A stretch of 64,000 nucleotides of DNA. Source: Coffea arabica. Lineage: Eukaryota > Streptophyta > Magnoliopsida > Gentianales > Rubiaceae. Of the stretch, positions 1 to 11,995 are shown in pieces (within the stretch, counting starts at the first letter, position 1; every line of letters starts with the position of its first letter). The stretch lies in contig NC_092312.1 in NCBI RefSeq assembly GCF_036785885.1, positions 15,084,001 to 15,148,000 on the forward strand, in the 5' to 3' direction. Both the position numbers and the translations under genes were made by a program. Below the pieces are notes generated by a model that saw only the letters and a list, made by a program, of their open reading frames with translations, was not told where the DNA came from and ran no database searches.

Positions 1-752
1 GTAATGCAAAATTGACAGAGGAAAAATGAAAATTGTAAAGGACTACAGTTAATTGGTCCTCTTATACAAATTCTTGGCCTACTTGGTCTTGGGTAGACAT
101 GACGATACAAGTCGAGCCTTGTGTATCAGATTATGATCTTTCAAAGCTATACGATATGCACAAATCAATTTCAGAGTGAATAGTTGAGGATTGAGCGATT
201 AATCAACACAACTGTAATGCAATAGTTGAAATTGTACAAAAACGTTAGTCATGTACCACATGGACTGGTATATATAGGTGTACCATTATCATATATACTT
301 ATTAGTTTGGGATACAGTTTTATTCTTAAAAATGTCAAAGGCTATTAATTAAATGGAGTATTTTAATTGCCATCTTATCCTATTCTAAATAAATGATTCA
401 AATTTGGCCTCTCATTTTTTGCGGTAAATACTGATATGAAGTTAAAGATGATAAATGTTTTCCGTATATCTTTATGTCATAAGTAATGATGACTAGTCAA
501 GAATGGTAGAAAAAAGCTAATAAGAAAGTAATTGAGGGGAAAAGTTGGTCAAATGAATGGCCAATGTCCAAGAAACTAAGAATGATCTCCTAGAATTTTC
601 CATACTTTCCAATTTTGATCTTCAATTTAACTAATCAATAAAAAAGTGACACATAAATATTATTTTAGGAAATATAGGGAAAACAATCAATTTGGTATAA
701 AGACAAGAAATCATGGTTGTTATATTCACCTGTAAATAAAGTCACCGTTCCC
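1..752. other. 5' flank of the AGAMOUS gene
   Basis: AT-rich sequence upstream of the MADS-box gene TATA box. I see no convincing coding exon or transposon end in it. It probably contains the proximal promoter of the downstream gene, but in this gene class most known control elements lie in the large intron, not here. Confidence 0.5.
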
Positions 753-760
753 TTATAAAT
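753..760 (+). promoter_or_regulatory. TATA box of the AGAMOUS gene
   Basis: TATAAATA lies in a C/T-rich setting. Transcription would start near 785. A probable non-coding first exon then runs to 891, where CACCAG|GTTAGT makes a good splice donor. The leader intron would end at 1013 (TTTTCAG) or at 1212 (GCTGCAG, two bases before the preferred ATG). Confidence 0.6.
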
Positions 761-1214
761 ACTTATTTCCCTCTCCAACTCATTCCTATTTTCTGCATAT
801 CCCGTGCGCAGATTTTGTAGGAAGTTAAGCAAGAGAAGAAAACAGAAACGTCTACTCTTACCTCTTTAATCTTCCTCAGTTTCCTCACCAGGTTAGTAAT
901 GGAGCTGAAAATATTCTACTCAAAGAAATGATTGAACTCAGTTTCTCGCTCAATCCAATTTATTATAATCCGGCATCCAAATATTATACTAACAAATCTT
1001 CAATATTTTTCAGTTTGAATCCTTAGTACAGAGTTGTACTTATGAATGCCTCGATGGGATACTTCTGCATCTTCATTTATTGTTTCAAGAATTAGTTGCT
1101 TAATACAGCATCAAACAACTTTCTTATATACACTGGTTACTGATCATATTTGTACCTTTTCTTGAACATGTTCTGGTGGACCATTTTGATCATTTGACTG
1201 AATCAGCTGCAGCC

Positions 1215-4200
1215 ATGTCATGCCAAAGTGATCCATCCAGAGAGACCTCTCCACAAAGAAAACTGGGTAGGGGGAAAATTGAGATCAAGAGGATTGAAAA
1301 CACCACAAATCGTCAGGTCACCTTCTGCAAGCGCCGCAATGGTTTGCTGAAGAAAGCCTATGAATTATCTGTTCTCTGTGATGCTGAAGTTGCCTTGATC
1401 GTCTTCTCCAACCGTGGCCGTCTTTATGAGTATGCAAATAACAGGTACAAATTTACATCAGCAGAGTTAATCCCAAAGATCTCAACCTTTTCTTCTACTT
1501 CAGCTCTGAAGAGACATTCTTTTTTGAGCTTTTCTTTTTCACTATTTACTTTCTCTTTTTGCTATTTTTGCTTCGGACTTTTTCTTTAATGGGATAAGCA
1601 TTGATCATCATACTTGTTGCCATACAGTAGTAGATTTGGAGTTGTTTGCTTTGTAACCAAAAAAAAAAATTTGACTGGGCTTTCTTGTTTTGTGTTTGGT
1701 TCTTTTTCCGCAATCTGCTTTATGAGTTTTCTATTTTGATGATTGCATTTGAAATCATGGTCGGCTTAGGCACAGATCTGTTGTTAAAGATAGAAAAGGA
1801 AGCAAGCAACATTATGATCTATTGTATGAAATGAGTAGAATCTTGGGAAGGCATTCAGAACTGTGAGATCAGCTTCCTCTTTTCCTCCATTGCTGTCAAG
1901 TTTTTGCTTTTTTCCTTCTACCTTTCTCTCTTGCCACATGTCATTTCTGATGCCTAGCAAGAAAGTTGTCATCTTCCTATTTGCCCATTTCAGATATCAG
2001 TTGATGCATCCTTAATAGCAAGTTGGACGTGATCAATCAAAACCAGGCCGTAGGACAGGTCTAAAGTTGTCATCAGACTCAGCCCTAGGACTCAGAGCAT
2101 TTTTTTGTTGTTTTTTCCATTTCTTTTTGGGTTTCAAATTCACAATTTTTTTTTTCTTTTATCGTTGAAAGGTAAAGGTCATGGTCTAGGAGACTCAGAA
2201 AAATTACTTTCTTTTTCCTTTTTGCCGAGACTTACAAAAATTTTCAACATGCTATTAGCCAGCCATAGTGGAAAACTGGAACGCATGCTCAATGATGCAT
2301 TTCTACTCTTGCCTACCAAAAGTCAATGGTTTCTCAGAAGTAAAAATGTAAAATTCATCTTCATAATCAACATGAATATAATTGGGCTTACTGTAGAACG
2401 CTTGGCAACTGTTCAACAAGTCAAAATGTTTAAATAACCAAATTGAACAAAACTAGGGTTTCAGAAGGGTTTGCACTAAATCTCGTCCAAAATCAAATCA
2501 AAACCTAGTCAATTTTGACATGGGTTATGTTCATATGCCCATTACCAGCTTGCCACTACGTACATTTTGTAGTCTTTTTGGGACATGGATTCTTCTAGCG
2601 TAGTTAGCTTTCAACACCCAGTTAGGTGACTTTTGTTTTGTATTGGTTACAAGAATCTTTTCTCACGTCATACATGATTTTTCCAGTTCTCAAACTTCTG
2701 ACAAAAGAGCGTAATAAGTTACGACACCCTTTTAATTGGTCTTTCCCTCTATCTCTCTATTCATGAAATTTGTCCCTCAGCAATTGTACAAATACAACTT
2801 TTTTCTTTTCTCGTTATTTGACATCTTCTGAAACTGCTAAATAACCTAAACAACAAAGCAACAGAAATGAAACAACTTTAACTTTAGGCAAGCGTATTTA
2901 AGCTCAGCATTTCTTTCAGATTTTGCATAGATATATTTGAGTAAGTCCTTTTTTTTTTTTGGAGAAACTGCCAACCAATGGGAGACTTCTTGTAAGTTGC
3001 ACCTTTTTTGCATGTGTAGGGTTTATAAATGGAGGGCTCGGATGCATTAGACCAAAAATGAGTCAGTACCATAGCCTATAATTACCGATCTTGCAGAATG
3101 GTCTTTTGCTGTAATAAATGTTGTCTGCATTTTAAGTAGTTTTCTTGCAGTTACCTAGCTGAGTAAAAGGGTTTAATCCAATGTGTAAAGGGTTTCTGAC
3201 ACGTGGTAAAAATCTGACCGTAGAAAATGGGGCCAATTACATTGTGGGAAATTGTGCCAGCTTGGCAGCAGCAGCCAATCAGTGTCTCGACGAAATTAAG
3301 GAAACATCTGACTGGGAAATGGGGGTTGATTCTGCACTGTTGGGTATAATTTGCGCACAATATTACATCATGTCATCTTGGGACTTTAATAAACAGGAAA
3401 TGATTCTGACTGACAAATTTTTGTTCATTTTGTATCTTTGCTTTACGTGTTGGGATTGATTAGCTAAGAAAACTAGACAATGTGGAGCTCTGGAAATTGG
3501 ATTTCAGGCAGGTGAACAACAATTATTACTAATTGTTATTAAGCACCCTTTCACCTTATTTGCCATGAATGACCTAGTAGCTTTATTTATTTTGAACCAG
3601 ATTTTGAATGTTGGAACGTACAAGAAGTTGAGATATAGATTAATTAGTAGGTTTTAAAGCAGAAATCAGGTCATGTGGAAGAAATTTCTTAACTATTGCA
3701 CGGATCCCTGTGTACACGTAACCAATATTTTGTTTTTGGAATTAGCTCTATTGATTGGTGGCAACATTTGGCTTGGCTTTTCTTTTCCCCTAGCTAGCAT
3801 ACGTAACTTATCAAAACATTTTTCCTAAAAAGCAAGTAGTGGAGGTTCCAGCGGTTTTTTTTTTTTTTTTTTTTACTAAATGAAAATATCAATTAATGAA
3901 TCTCTTTCTTTCTTTTCAATTTTTTTTAAACATTTTTCTCCCTATTTGTCATAAATTAAATTTTGGAGCCACTAAATTGGAAGAATAGTTTTTCTCCATG
4001 CTGTTATGTTATCATTGAGAACTTTAACAGAAACTAGACATAGAAGTGTTTTTCCCTTTTTGCTATCCAATAAAAGGAAATCCTCATTCATCTGCCATCT
4101 TTTCTTGCCATCATAATAAAGTCATTGTGGCATAATAACAAGAGTTATCAGATCTTGTGAGGTGAAGTAACTTTCACAACATATAGAGTTTTTAGCAACC

Positions 4201-7200
4201 TTTTACAATATTAGTCCTGAATGAATTCTGTCTGACTAATGTTGTGGTTAAGGGGTTTGTTTTTCCTCCTTTTAGATAAGCATTGACCGCATTGCTATTC
4301 CTATTTGAACTTCAAAATTTATCATGGCAGAGATTTTTCTTTAGAATTTGTTAGACTGGTAACTTGGGCTATTTATACTTCACATCACAGCCATATCACT
4401 AGTTACCAGGTGAAGGTAAATAAAGGATAACGGCTATATGCAAATTACCATAGTAGTTATGATTTTGCCCGATGAAAACTGCGGAGGGACAAACAGTACC
4501 TTGAATAGTGTTACATAGCTAAGTCTTATTTACTTAAAATGAGGAGATTATATTTTCAATAGTCTGGAAATATATATAAAAAGAACCTCTTGGGCTTAAT
4601 TTATGTGGATTGGCGCAAAGTCTTAACTTCAGTTATTCATCCTGTCTTTGATGATACGCCCCCCCCCCCCCACCTCACCAAAAAAAAGGGAAAAAAAAAC
4701 TATGCTTTGATGATTTCCTCAAGGTAGATCTTGTCTAATTTTAGGATAATACTCATGAGGTCCTAACTGTATCTTTAACAGCATGGATATAATTGGATAA
4801 ACAATTAATATTTGGGGATTGAAATACAGGAACTGGATCTTTTGGGATATAGACTCATTTCTCTGATTACTCAAGGGGATTTAAATAACAATAGTCTATT
4901 ACTTAACTTCTCTAAATGCCTTGAAAGAAATACTGATATTTTCAGAACTGAAATCACATAAATAAATTCACCTATTGTCCAAGGAACTTGAAATCTCATG
5001 CTTATTCTCTTGTATATGATACAACTTCTTATGATTCTAGTTTAATCTGCAATTTTCACACACGCAATAAAAGGTGGTTGAATAGCTTATGAAATTATGA
5101 TAAGATCAATTTTCTTGCTAAAGATATAATAAAGAACTTGACAAAATAACAAAATTTATTTTCCTACTCAATCCCCAACCCCCCCCCCCCCCCCCCCAAG
5201 TAAATGTTTTTAACCAACAGCAGTTTTCTGTTCTGCTATTTCTTTACTTTTGCTGGTAATACTTGTGGTCAGCTGGGGGAGATTTTTGGTAACTTGGAGG
5301 AAATTGTGAATCCAGCTATTTTCTTAATATCTGATTGATGCAATTTAATACTTAGAATGCACATACTAACAAGTTGATGCCATGTGGTTCAGTGTCAAAG
5401 AGACAATTAAGAGGTACAAAACGGTAAATTCAGATTCTGCGAACACCGGCTCTATTTCAGAAGCCAATGCTCAGGTATGATGTTAGAGATTTAGTCTTCC
5501 AAAGAGGTTTTTCTTGAAAATTCCGTGAGATAGTATAATTTTCTGTCCACATTTGTGGTTCATTTTAAATTATCATCCCATGCATTTCTGAAGAACTCTT
5601 AACGTAACAAATTAGTTTTGAAACATGGGTAAGTATAGATCCATTCTTAACAAACTTGCACCATCAGACCTTTAGACAAGTTAGGCCTTCCAATTTATGG
5701 TGATGCTTCACAATTTTATTTTTTTTTGAATTTTCTTTTAATTAATGAAGCTCCATCTTGCATGCCATAAATGGTACTGTGTTTTCAGCAGCACTGACTT
5801 TACGTTGCATGTCATGACAGCACTACCAACAGGAAGCATCGAAACTGCGTGCACAGATCAGTAATTTGCAGAACTCAAACAGGTGATTTCTGTGGTCAAA
5901 ATTCCTCTATACAGTTATTTCTATGACCTGTTAGATCCACTGTTCAATTAACCCTTTTACTTGATGTCTTTCAGGAACATGCTTGGTGAATCTTTAGGGT
6001 CGTTGAATCTGAGGGAGCTCAAGAATATAGAAAGCAAGGTTGAGAGAGGCATTAGCAGAGTCCGATCCAAAAAGGTACCTGTTATTAAATTTTATTCAAC
6101 TGATTTTTTCCTGGTATTATAGTCTTGCACAGTTTATCTATGCTTCCGAACATAACGTGTCCATTTCTTCCCTCTCTGACATTGCAGAATGAACTTTTGT
6201 TCGCGGAAATTGAGTTCATGCAGAAGAGGGTAAGTTTTGATGAATTAATCTAGACTTCTTGAATGCATCTTATCTGCAAATGAGCCTTGCGAAAAGGAAG
6301 TTGAGAGTACATGAAGTACATAGCACTATAATATGGTTACCCGTTTTATTCAGCATTCATTTTGACATGATTTTCTTTCTTTGTACTTGATAACGAATTA
6401 TGATTTGTAAGAGTAAGAGGTTGGGTTGGAAAAATATGCTAGACTAAAAATTTTAAAGAACAATTGAAAAGTTCGTAAATAGGGGTCATAGATATTTGGG
6501 AGCTGAAACATATTAGAAGCATGATTAAGAGATTTAATAATATGGTATCTGTCAAGGGTGGCAAGCATCATTTTGTACTCATAATCTCCATCTTTTCTAA
6601 CATGTAATAGCTAGGAATTAGGATTCTCAATACAAACAAATTTGACCATGATTTTTCAATATTTGTGTGTGTGTGTGTGTTCTTTTTTTTTTTTTTTTTT
6701 TTTGGTGGTAAAAAGAGGAGAAATATTGTGATGATTTATTTGAACTCATTCTATTGCCAAATAAAAATTTATGACCCTGATGCTTGTCATATCTATTATT
6801 GATCTAAATCCTCCCTCAAGAATTCAGTCAATCCAGTTTGCCGGAAGAGCTATAAAATAAAATTCACTTTCCTGCTTTTAAGAGTTGAGAGACCTAAAGA
6901 AAGCCTTGAAATGTTAGTGCTAAGACAAGAAAATGGCACTGATATGTAAACCTTGTAGCAGTTACACTAGCTTGATCTTGCAAGGCTCCTGTTGCACACT
7001 TACTCAATTTGCCATACATCAATCTTGAATGCAGGAGGTTGATTTACATAACAACAATCAATACCTTCGATCAAAGGTCAGTTCCTCCAAGTGACTCTGT
7101 GTGTGTGTGTGTGTGTGTGTTATTTAACGTATATATGTGTGATTGTGTGTGCGCGAGCATTTGTACACATACACACACACGAATTTATGCAGTTTTCTCT

Positions 7201-7584
7201 TCTAAAGCCTAACCAGAATATTTCATTGTGTTGTTCAAATTTTCTTGTAGATAGCTGAAACTGAAAGAGCCCAGCATGACATGAACTTGGTGCCTGGGAG
7301 CTCTGACTATGAACTAGTGTCAGCTCAGCCATTTGATGCTAGGACTTTCCTCCAAGTTAATGGGCTGCAATTAAATAATCATTACCCTCGCCAGGAACAG
7401 AGGCCTCTTCAACTAGTGTATGATTTCCTCACTTCACTGTTTACAACACACCAATTAACATATATGCTTAGACCTCTCATTATGCATCTCTAGTTTTTCT
7501 GGTTATTTTCCCCACAAAATAATAAAGTTTTTTTTTTCTGGCATATTGGAACTGATTGCATTTCCTCTCATATTTTGCAGCTGA
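1215..7584 (+). CDS. AG: AGAMOUS-type C-class MADS-box transcription factor, 8 coding exons
   Basis: Floral homeotic MIKC MADS protein that acts in the nucleus as a DNA-binding dimer or tetramer to specify stamens, carpels and floral determinacy. Coding exons by splice consensus: 1215-1444, 5393-5474, 5821-5882, 5975-6074, 6188-6229, 7035-7076, 7251-7417 and 7581-7584. Together they encode 242 residues in unbroken phase. MADS domain about 18-76 (starts [11 protein letters not shown]), I region 77-104, K domain about 105-186 (starts [10 protein letters not shown]), then AG motif I ([13 protein letters not shown]) and AG motif II ending LQLV. The last intron splits the terminal Val codon (GT|C), so TGA sits in the last exon. 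I chose ATG 1215 because [10 protein letters not shown] aligns with asterid AG starts; an in-frame ATG at 1176 would add 13 residues. The [10 protein letters not shown] extension and C-terminal motifs favour AG over SHATTERPROOF or SEEDSTICK. No defect seen. Confidence 0.93.
1445..5392 (+). promoter_or_regulatory. large regulatory intron of AGAMOUS
   Basis: A 3.9 kb intron directly after the MADS exon, the position at which Arabidopsis AG carries its long cis-regulatory intron bound by LEAFY, WUSCHEL and others (known for the family). Visible here: LFY-type CCAATGG at 2975-2981, a G-box CACGTG at 3200-3205, and a CCAATCA box at 3275-3281. This cluster lies in a GC-richer island of about 2970-3360, unlike the AT-rich remainder, and contains a chance 92-codon open frame. 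Short open frames at 1646-2437 look non-coding. C-tracts of 13 and 19 bases lie at 4659-4671 and 5179-5197. The regulatory role is inferred. Confidence 0.6.
6665..6703. repeat. (GT)n and T-tract in AG intron
   Basis: A GT dinucleotide run of about 16 bp followed by a T-tract of about 20 bp. It lies in the intron between the fifth and sixth coding exons. Simple sequence and likely length-polymorphic. Confidence 0.8.
7099..7120. repeat. (GT)n microsatellite in AG intron
   Basis: Eleven GT units, followed after 25 bases by a further TG/CA-rich stretch up to 7180. It lies in the intron before the seventh coding exon. Confidence 0.85.
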
Positions 7585-8586
7585 TATTGCTTAATGAGGT
7601 TGAGATTTCTCCATCTCTCATTTCTTGTTTGGAAGTTCTGTCGCTAAGCTTGCCAGCAAGGACTAAATTCTTCAAGAAATCTGGGGATTGATCGGTGTTG
7701 GTGGAGGCGAAGCTTCATTCTTAAAATAAGTATGCTGTTGGACAGAATATATAGTCCATTTTCTTCCAATTTCTATTGATAACATCTTTCTTCTTTACTT
7801 CCCAAATGATTATACTTATAAATGCTTATAACTATTCCTCCACGTTGTTATACTCTTTTGAACTTCTATGGAAGGAATCGAAAGCGTGAAATACTATGTC
7901 TATGTATCATAAGCTGCAGAAAATTAAAATTTGATGGCATGTTATAAGTAAAAGTTCCGTCTCATTTGCCAAGAAAAGATTGCTTGTTTCATATTCACAA
8001 AGACAAGAAAGGTATATAGGAAGTTTAGCCATCAAGCACTTTCCCACTGTAACTTTCCCCACTTTAAGGGACCAAACTCAATAACAAAAAAATGTTTTAA
8101 CGCCTGAATAATTGGATTGCTACAATTACTTAGCCTCGTGATTGTTTAATTTTCTGCATATGCCATTTTCCTAATTTTCTATCTTGCTCGAATTTTAAAT
8201 TTGATATTTGAGGCTCATTTCAGAGCCAAATAGAAGCTCTTGTGCACTGAATGAAGGGCTTCCCAAAAACACTGGCAGATACTATAATCTTATGTTGGGG
8301 GGACTAACTACTTGGTGCCCTTTAGGCTTGATTAATATTTTGTCCTAATTCCTATTGTACAGAAATAAATTTAGCAATTCTCAAACTTGAGATACATATT
8401 TATAATTCCAACACGTTCTAATTCCAAAGAAATCCTAATGATCTTCCCTCACTTCCAATAAAACGGAAAGAACCCTTTATCTTGAAGTGACATCCTTCCA
8501 ATATTTTGCAAGAAAGCCAGCTCAAATTGTGGTTGCAGCACCTCGATTTCTCCAACCTGACTTACATCCTTAACTACATATATTCA
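7585..8586. other. AG 3' UTR and intergenic spacer
   Basis: The first 150-250 bases after the TGA are the probable 3' UTR of AGAMOUS. No unambiguous AATAAA signal is seen, though AT-rich near-matches occur around 7720-7830. The rest is AT-rich spacer with nothing I can assign, up to the end of GDSL remnant A on the other strand. Confidence 0.4.
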
Positions 8587-10282
8587 TTAAAGAACACAAG
8601 TTGCGATCATCTCTGAATATACATCTTTTGGCAATGTTCTGATATCAACTGGGTAACCATCTGAGGGTAAATCAGCAGAATATGCTCTACTTGCAATGAT
8701 CAATGCGGAAGCATCACTGGGATGCAGTGCATCAAAATATTTGTACATTTCTCTGTTTGTACAAATGTATCCATTTGGGCGGCGGAGTCCCATACCTTCC
8801 GAAACATGACTGATAGCAAGGAACTTGTGAAACGTTGAAGCCTATAAAGTTCATCCCAGAAAGAAAGAAGGAAGGAAATATGAGAAACGAGAGGGTTCAT
8901 AAGCAAAAATCATGACTTTCAATTGACCAATGGAAAACAAAATTCCATACTTCTGCCTACAAAAGAAAAGTTGGAAGGAAACTATATATCATGGCACAAT
9001 GTTCCTAAACAGATTAATGTTGTCCATATATATGTTACAAAAGTAACTTTACCATGAGTTCTAAAACATATGTTACAAAAATATTGCAAAAGAAAACAAA
9101 ATGATTTAGTCCTCATGACTTGTAACTTTACCATGAGTTCTAAAACAAATGTTACAAAAGTAGTGCAAGAAAACATATCAAGCAGATGTAGCCTATAAAA
9201 TTATGCAATCAGAGCTGTATGTATAAGCATAATAAGAGAGACAGATTATTTTAATTGATATGTATTTTAATTCTAAACGATCATTCCCCTTCTGATTGTG
9301 CAAGTCAAGAACTCTATGATTACCCAAAAGTTTAAATTGTTAGTTTTCAGGTCTTTACTTACATACTAAGTGTTTTTTTTTTTATCTTCTGAATCAAAAT
9401 AGGATGCAATTTCCTACTCATGAACCTAACAACCTCCTCCTTTATGAGTAGCCCTCACATTGAAAATGAAATCTAATTAATCAAACGAAGTAAAGTAGTT
9501 AAAGTAAGTGAAATATTGTGTACCCTTTAGTGTGCATTTTTAATATCACAAAAATGACACTTTCACAATCCTCAAGTTGTATAAACATATATATATATAT
9601 ATATATATGTTGTATGAACAATATTTTTTTCATTTTCAAGGGATTTTAAACAATTTCAAGACATGTAAATCAATGATGTTCACAAATCTAAATAATTGGT
9701 AAGTCACAGAAGAAGATATTAAGCGAACACATGGGGAAGGAATAAGAGGAAAACTAAAATTTTCAAGAGAAAAGGAAAAGAGAAGAAAGGTAAGAAGGGA
9801 TCACGAGAACTCGGACAAGTTCGTGGCCAGTAGCATCAAGAATTCCAGATCCGCTGGAAGAATAATAATTGACACCTTTCATTATGCTTAGCCTTTTCGT
9901 ATTTGCAAATGGTGGAATGCCACGCTCCAAACCTACAAGCTCAGCTGCACATTAAGTAAACTTTCAGCAAACATCAGAAATTTTCAACTTTAGGAGTGAA
10001 ATAGTAAATCTCTAAACAAATTAGCTATTGGTACATAAGAGATACACAGGCAAATCAATCCAACTCAGGTTTTAATTTTAGAATAATATTGCGACCATTT
10101 GAAAATCTTCCAACCCGACCATCTGGATAATCAACCCCGTAAGGTGGATATTTAGCTTTAAAAGAAGTATTGAGGAAATTGTTATTTCCATTGTGAAGCA
10201 TCGACTCGCCAAATATGAAGAAACATGGCACATGTTGTTTGCAGTAAACTACTTGTTGAAGAAACGAAGTAATATAAACCAA
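8587..10282 (-). pseudogene. GDSL esterase/lipase remnant A (exons 1, 2 and 5 only)
   Basis: A broken member of the GDSL tandem array. Exon 1 homology (10282 down to about 10080) reads PCFFIFGESMLHNGNNN, with Glu replacing Asp in the GDS block but the Ser kept; it ends without a usable splice donor where intact copies read GRxxxDxxG. Exon 2 homology (9944 to about 9818) reads AELVGLERGIPPFAN and GVNYYSSSGSG, so the YGSGGAG oxyanion block is altered. Exons 3 and 4, including the GSND block, are absent between 9818 and 8841. Exon 5 homology (8841-8587) keeps DALHPSDAS (the DxxH block) and YPVDIRTL but needs a frame change near its start. No signal peptide is evident. Almost certainly a pseudogene, probably arising by internal deletion after tandem duplication. 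Confidence 0.85.
9043..9175. repeat. short direct repeat inside GDSL remnant A
   Basis: Two copies of a segment of about 54 bp (9043-9097 and 9122-9175) sharing GTAACTTTACCATGAGTTCT and the following bases, separated by about 25 bp. They occupy the interval where exons 3 and 4 would be expected, so they may mark the rearrangement that removed those exons. Confidence 0.7.
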
Positions 10283-10415
10283 AATAGGAATAAAATAGCA
10301 AACCAGATTGTAGGAAGAAAGTTAAAGCATTTCTTTGGAAATTAGTGAAGTGGGAATAAAAATGAGCTTTAATAGCTATCCAGGAAGAAGAAACTGCAGA
10401 TATTGTACAAGACAA

Positions 10416-11633
10416 GGTGCAGTAAATAGTTATCCACGTTGATTTCCATGTAAAGACAAGGCAATAGTTTGAATTGATTCACCCGTAATAAGTTTCGTTC
10501 TTTTGAAAATTATTTAGCAACTTGAACGATTTTTGTTTAACAGAATCATATTGTTTGCATTTTGCTCTATTTGGGAAATCTTGTCAGCATGTTAGGGTAA
10601 ATTATTTTTCCTAGTCTGATAAATTCTCATTTTGTCGGGCTCTTGGTATGGTTTTCACAGTAAGAGGTGCAGTGGACTCAGGACAATACTTTAGCCTTTT
10701 AGGGGTTAAATGCCCCTCGTATATATATATATATGTACGTATGTATCTAAAGTAATGCTCAAAATTTTTAGACACGTGATCAAAATTGTGCTTTCATCTT
10801 GCATGCACATTTATCTAATGAAAAGGTGAATTCTATTTTACACCTTTCAAATATATCCTGATTCTTATTTTGGTCCCTAAAATTTATAATGAGACATTTT
10901 GATCTCTATCTCTAAACTATACTCTCATTTCAACTTTCGTCTCTAAATTATAAATTGAGACATTTTAGTCAAGTTGAAACTAATTATCGGGCATGGCAAT
11001 TTGCTAAGTCACTTTGTCCTAGTCCTTTATTGATGTAGTGTCGAAGCGAGAGAAGACGAAAAAGTTACACGAACACCCTCTAAAAGAGAAGCTTTACATG
11101 AATGGATCTCAAACATGAATTAAAGATTCATCAATACATGAGAGAACTCAGAACAATTGGTAAGACGGTTTGATATAATAGTTGATAATAGGGTGATAAC
11201 AATAGTTCTAGGGATATGACTATTTATAGTTTAGAAAGTTTTACTCTAATAAGGATACAAAAACAGGTGAAAATACTCTAAAATGAACAAATATCGTATT
11301 TGGATGCCATAAGGATCTGCGCACGGACGCATTGCTCTGAGGGTCGGATCCAACTAGCAGATCCAAGACAGCAGCCCCTAACCGCGATCCGCAGAGGGAT
11401 CCGGGACAAGTAGGTGTGGACCCGGTCATGGATCCTTCATTTAGCAATAATTGCAAATTTTTTCAGTCTTTATATGTTCTTCATGCACCATCATTTATTG
11501 GTACAATAATGACTAATACTAATGTTGTTAAATAAATTAAACAAAAATACTAATAAAAATTTTGAATTCTACCCTAATTAAGAAGCTTAATATGCTTCTT
11601 GAGTAGCTTATTGGATACGGGCCATGGGTTCTT
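10416..11633. other. spacer between GDSL A and B
   Basis: AT-rich spacer with no recognisable gene. It holds an (AT)n run at about 10715-10735. At 10855-10970 is a stretch in which a phrase like TATAATGAGACATTTT recurs, suggesting an old, unclassified repeat. Nothing else assignable. Confidence 0.4.
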
Positions 11634-11650
11634 GAATTTGAGGGTTCCTC

Positions 11651-11824
11651 CTTTTTTTTTTTTTTTTGATGACACAGGGGATATCCAGGCTTTCGGCCTG
11701 ACTAATCTGTCTACAGTCCGGGAGAGGGCGCCCCAACTCACTCTGAGCACGGTAACCACGGGACCCGAATACTGATCAATGGCTTAAAAAAAGACTACAT
11801 GACCGGCCGAACTACCCCGCGGAC
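11651..11824 (-). mobile_element. tRNA-derived SINE, family 1, copy 1
   Basis: On the minus strand this is a full-looking SINE: the head contains a box A-like TAGTTCGGCCGG and a box B-like ATTCGGGTCCCG, the body includes GTTGGGGCGCC, and the end is TGTGTCATC plus an A-tail (plus-strand T-run from 11652). It is flanked by an imperfect target-site duplication of about 17 bp, GAATTTGAGGGTTCCTC (11634-11650) and GAATTTGAAGGTACCTC (11825-11841), 15 of 17 matching. The body and 3' part match two other copies in this window (36215-36374 and 49656-49748), which defines the family internally. Confidence 0.85.
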
Positions 11825-11995
11825 GAATTTGAAGGTACCTCGTTTCATGTCATTTATGAAACCTACAATTTCAGACCTTATGTTAGTGACTGTTTGAAAT
11901 ATTGTTTAAGCGGCAAGGACGTCTTTTAATTTCTGAATTTTGATAATGAAGACGTCTCAACAAATAAAAAAAAAAAGAGAAAAATCTCTTAATTA

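Noticed and set aside
1646-2437. open frames in the first part of the AG intron
   Set aside because: Phe/Leu-rich, AT-driven frames without conserved motifs; intronic.
3181-3459. 92-codon open frame in the AG intron as a possible gene
   Set aside because: No family signature, open on both strands because the region is GC-richer, and inside a splice-confirmed intron. Better explained as regulatory sequence.
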